NCBI RefSeq assembly: GCF_004328625.1
Contig: NZ_CP032229.1
Coordinates: 1,426,001 to 1,490,000 of the forward strand
Source: Streptomyces seoulensis
Lineage (GTDB): Bacteria > Actinomycetota > Actinomycetes > Streptomycetales > Streptomycetaceae
Length of the DNA stretch: 64,000 nt
Direction: 5' to 3'
Shown piece after piece: positions 61,856 to 64,000 of the stretch (position 1 is the first letter of the stretch; every line of letters starts with the position of its first letter). Under the pieces are notes generated by a model. The model worked only from the letters and a program-made list of their open reading frames with translations, was not told the origin of the DNA and did not search any database. Both the position numbers and the translations under genes were made by a program.

Positions 61856-62881
61856 TCAGCCCTTCTTGCCGGAGTCGGCGGTGGCGGTGGCGGTGTCCTT
61901 GATCCCGGCCTCGGCCTCCGGTCCGGACTCGGGGTCCGGATCGGCCTTCCCGGCCTCTTCCGGCTCGGGCACATCGGCCTTCGCGTCGTCCTTGCCCTCG
62001 GCCTTCGCCCCGGTCTGGCCCTCACCGGAATCCGCCCCGGTCCCGCCGGTGTCCGGGTCGTCGGAGGCACCCCGCTCGACCACCGCTTCCCGGCCCGGCC
62101 GGCGCCGCGCGGAGAGCACCAGGTAGGTCACCGCGAGCAGGAACACCAGCACGGCGGTCCAGACGTTCAGCCGGACGCCCAGGATGTGGTGGGCGTCGTC
62201 GACCCGCATGTACTCGATCCACGCGCGGCCCGTGCAGTACGCGGCGACGTACAGCGCGAAGGCGCGGCCGTGGCCCAGCTTGAAGCGGCGGTCGGCCCAG
62301 ATGACCAGGAAGCCGACGCCCACGCACCACAGCGACTCGTAGAGGAAGGTCGGGTGGTAGTAGCCCGGCACCCGGCCGCCCTCGGAGGAGGTGATGTGCA
62401 GGGCCCAGGGCAGGTGGGTCTCGTGGCCGTACAGCTCCTGGTTGAACCAGTTGCCCCAGCGGCCGATGGCCTGGGCGAAGGCGATGCCGGGGGCGACGGC
62501 GTCGGCGTAGGCGGGCAGGGCCACGCCCATGCGCCGGGCGCCGATCCAGGCGCCGACCGCGCCGAGCGCGATGGCGCCCCAGATGCCCAGGCCGCCCTCC
62601 CACACCTTGAAGGCGTCCACCCAGTCGCGGCCCGGACTGAAGTACAGCTCGTAGTCCGTGATCACGTGGTAGAGCCGGCCGCCGACGAGGCCGAAGGGCA
62701 CGGCCCACACCGCGATGTCGGCGACCGTGCCGGGACGGCCGCCCCGCGCGACCCAGCGCTTGTTGCCGAGCCAGACGGCGACGAAGACACCGATGATGAT
62801 GCAGAAGGCGTAACCGCGCAGCGGGATGGGGCCGAGGTACAGCACCCCGCGCGACGGACTGGGAATGTAGGCAAGTTCCAT
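61856..62881 (-). CDS. lgt: Prolipoprotein diacylglyceryl transferase
   Basis: 341 residues. It attaches diacylglycerol to lipobox Cys residues at the outer membrane face, before LspA cleavage. The Lgt signature AIGRWGNWFNQELYGHETHL is at about 140-160, preceded by VGGRLYHVITDYELYFSPG; HPTFLYESLW follows. About seven spans end near 255, then a long acidic/Lys-rich cytoplasmic tail (about 75 residues: DDPDTGGTGADSGEG, KADPDPESGPEAEAG) typical of Streptomyces Lgt. Confidence 0.97.
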   Translation of the reverse strand: MELAYIPSPSRGVLYLGPIPLRGYAFCIIIGVFVAVWLGNKRWVARGGRPGTVADIAVWAVPFGLVGGRLYHVITDYELYFSPGRDWVDAFKVWEGGLGIWGAIALGAVGAWIGARRMGVALPAYADAVAPGIAFAQAIGRWGNWFNQELYGHETHLPWALHITSSEGGRVPGYYHPTFLYESLWCVGVGFLVIWADRRFKLGHGRAFALYVAAYCTGRAWIEYMRVDDAHHILGVRLNVWTAVLVFLLAVTYLVLSARRRPGREAVVERGASDDPDTGGTGADSGEGQTGAKAEGKDDAKADVPEPEEAGKADPDPESGPEAEAGIKDTATATADSGKKG

Positions 62882-62966
62882 GGCAGGACCGACGCTACCG
62901 TGCCGGGCCGTGCGGTCGCCGCGCGGCCGGGCTACGGGTGCATAACGGGGAGGTGAGAAAACCCCC

Positions 62967-63743
62967 TCATCCGCGGTCGGCGCTCTCCACCATCTCCTTG
63001 AGCTTCTCGGGGGTCATGGACTGGTCCTGGTAGATGTTCTTGCCGCCGAACAGCACGGTCGGCGTGCCGCCGTAGCCTCCGGCGGCGAACGCCTGCTGGG
63101 AGCGGTCGACCCAGGTGTTGTGGGTGCCGTCGTTCACACATTTACGGAAGGTGGGCGTGTCGAGGCCCTTGACCTTGCCCGCGAGGCCGATCAGCTTGCC
63201 GTTGTCCGCGAAGGCGTCGTCGGTCTCCGGGGGCTGGTTCTCGTACAGCACGTCGTGGAAGTCGCGGAACCTGCCGGCGTCCTGGGCGCAGGCCGCCGCG
63301 TTGGCCGAGTGCAGCGAGCCGGTGCCGCCCATGTTGCCGTCGATCAGGCGGACCAGGTGGTACTCGACCCGGAGCTTGCCGGCGTCGGTCAGCTCGTGCA
63401 GCGTGGAGCGGTAACGCGTCTCGAAGGACTGGCAGGCGGGGCAGCGGAAGTCCTCCCAGACCGTGAGCGTGGACTTGGCGCCCTCCTTGCCGACCGGGAT
63501 CGCCAGGCTGTCCTTGCCCTGGGCGCCGGAGGGGGCCACGACCGGGCCCGCGTTCCTGCTGCCCTTGTCCTTGCCCGCGTTGGCCGCGATGACACCGATC
63601 ACCGCGGCGAGGCCCAGCACGCCGACGACACTGACGCCGACGATCAGCGCGCGCCGGCGCTTCTCCGCGGACTTCTGCTTCTCGCGCTCGGCGGCCAGGC
63701 GCTGGCGGGCGTTGCGCTTTCCGTCACGGTTCTTCTCGCTCAC
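62967..63743 (-). CDS. Membrane-anchored DsbA-family thiol oxidoreductase
   Basis: 258 residues from GTG with AGGGGG upstream. A charged N-terminus (KNRDGKRNARQRLAAEREKQ) leads to one membrane span, RALIVGVSVVGVLGLAAVIG, near 32-51. The thioredoxin-like domain has the redox motif WEDFRCPACQSFE (CPAC) and a cis-Pro region GGYGGTPTVLFGGKNIY. It acts outside the membrane, probably in disulfide formation or isomerisation. It lies between lgt and trpA. Confidence 0.92.
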   Translation of the reverse strand: MSEKNRDGKRNARQRLAAEREKQKSAEKRRRALIVGVSVVGVLGLAAVIGVIAANAGKDKGSRNAGPVVAPSGAQGKDSLAIPVGKEGAKSTLTVWEDFRCPACQSFETRYRSTLHELTDAGKLRVEYHLVRLIDGNMGGTGSLHSANAAACAQDAGRFRDFHDVLYENQPPETDDAFADNGKLIGLAGKVKGLDTPTFRKCVNDGTHNTWVDRSQQAFAAGGYGGTPTVLFGGKNIYQDQSMTPEKLKEMVESADRG

Positions 63744-63834
63744 ACCCCCTGAACGAACCGGGGAGACGCATTGCGCCTCCCCGGCCGGAGGTCCACCCGT
63801 TCGAGTGACGGGGTGTGACGTGGAGCGAGGGGGC

Positions 63835-64000
63835 TCAGACGCCCCGGCGGACGCCCTTCGCCAGGTCGGCGGCGAGCGCGCGCACCGCCTCGACACCGGC
63901 GGTGTCGTCGGGGGCGTCCAGCATGCGCTTGACGAAGGCCGAGCCGACGATGACGCCGTCGGCGAAGGCGGCCACCTCGGCGGCCTGGGCCGCGTCGGAG
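63835..64000 (-). CDS. trpA: Tryptophan synthase alpha subunit, 3' end only
   Basis: The minus strand reads SDAAQAAEVAAFADGVIVGS then AFVKRMLDAP...DLAKGVRRGV-stop. VAAFADGVIVGSAFVK is the conserved TrpA beta-8 region (ADGVIVGSA, phosphate-binding). The gene continues past the window's right edge. The alpha subunit cleaves indole-3-glycerol phosphate to indole. Confidence 0.93.
   Translation of the reverse strand, partial: SDAAQAAEVAAFADGVIVGSAFVKRMLDAPDDTAGVEAVRALAADLAKGVRRGV

Overview
The window is a piece of a Streptomyces-type (high-GC actinobacterial) chromosome. The evidence is very high GC, strong third-position G/C bias that opens long false ORFs on the opposite strand, frequent GTG and TTG starts, and the order rpsA, coaE, polA, pyk, gltBD, lgt, trpA, which I know as a conserved core segment of Streptomyces chromosomes. 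I see no phage, insertion sequence, transposase or CRISPR array. Nearly everything is ordinary core genome; the points of interest are a few lineage-specific modules and some intergenic structures.

Layout. 1-9178: a cut FUSC-type membrane protein, small enzymes (nucleotidyltransferase, RidA, GNAT, family 5 uracil-DNA glycosylase), a YfcC-type carboxylate permease, an S4 RNA-binding protein, a methyltransferase, a TPR protein, CoaE and a PAC2 protein. 9411-14648: ribosomal protein S1 with a clear promoter and long leader, a methyltransferase, and the HrpB helicase. 14655-23863: a secreted lytic transglycosylase, a DUF4184 membrane protein, polA with an exact tandem duplication of its 3' end and terminator, a YdeP/FdhF-type molybdoenzyme and a hotdog thioesterase. 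24809-30553: a complete livKHMGF branched-chain amino acid ABC operon closed by a 19-bp terminator stem. 30620-33754: an ANTAR antiterminator response regulator, tRNA-Leu(CAA), an HTH plus two-LAGLIDADG protein directly behind that tRNA, and pyruvate kinase.

33913-46300: a SIMPL protein, a Tat-exported 5'-nucleotidase, a two-gene decarboxylase/N-hydroxylase pair resembling the first half of a hydroxamate siderophore pathway, aminopeptidase N, chorismate mutase, a HExxH protein with a C-terminal zinc ribbon, an esterase and a rhomboid protease. 46401-53803: gltD and gltB (glutamate synthase) behind a roughly 600-bp gene-free region, and a VIT1-type iron/manganese transporter.

54085-61793: seven tightly coupled genes on one strand. 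Four are divergent ADP-ribosylglycohydrolase (ARH/DraG) paralogues, followed by a ribokinase-like PfkB kinase, a class III CoA-transferase and a CoA-ester lyase. This is the best candidate for an undescribed system. Four ADP-ribose-type hydrolases feeding a ribokinase suggests salvage or de-modification chemistry of ADP-ribosylated compounds, and the two CoA enzymes suggest that an acyl aglycone is also degraded. One paralogue has a partly degraded metal site. The window ends with lgt, a membrane-anchored DsbA-like protein and the 3' end of trpA.
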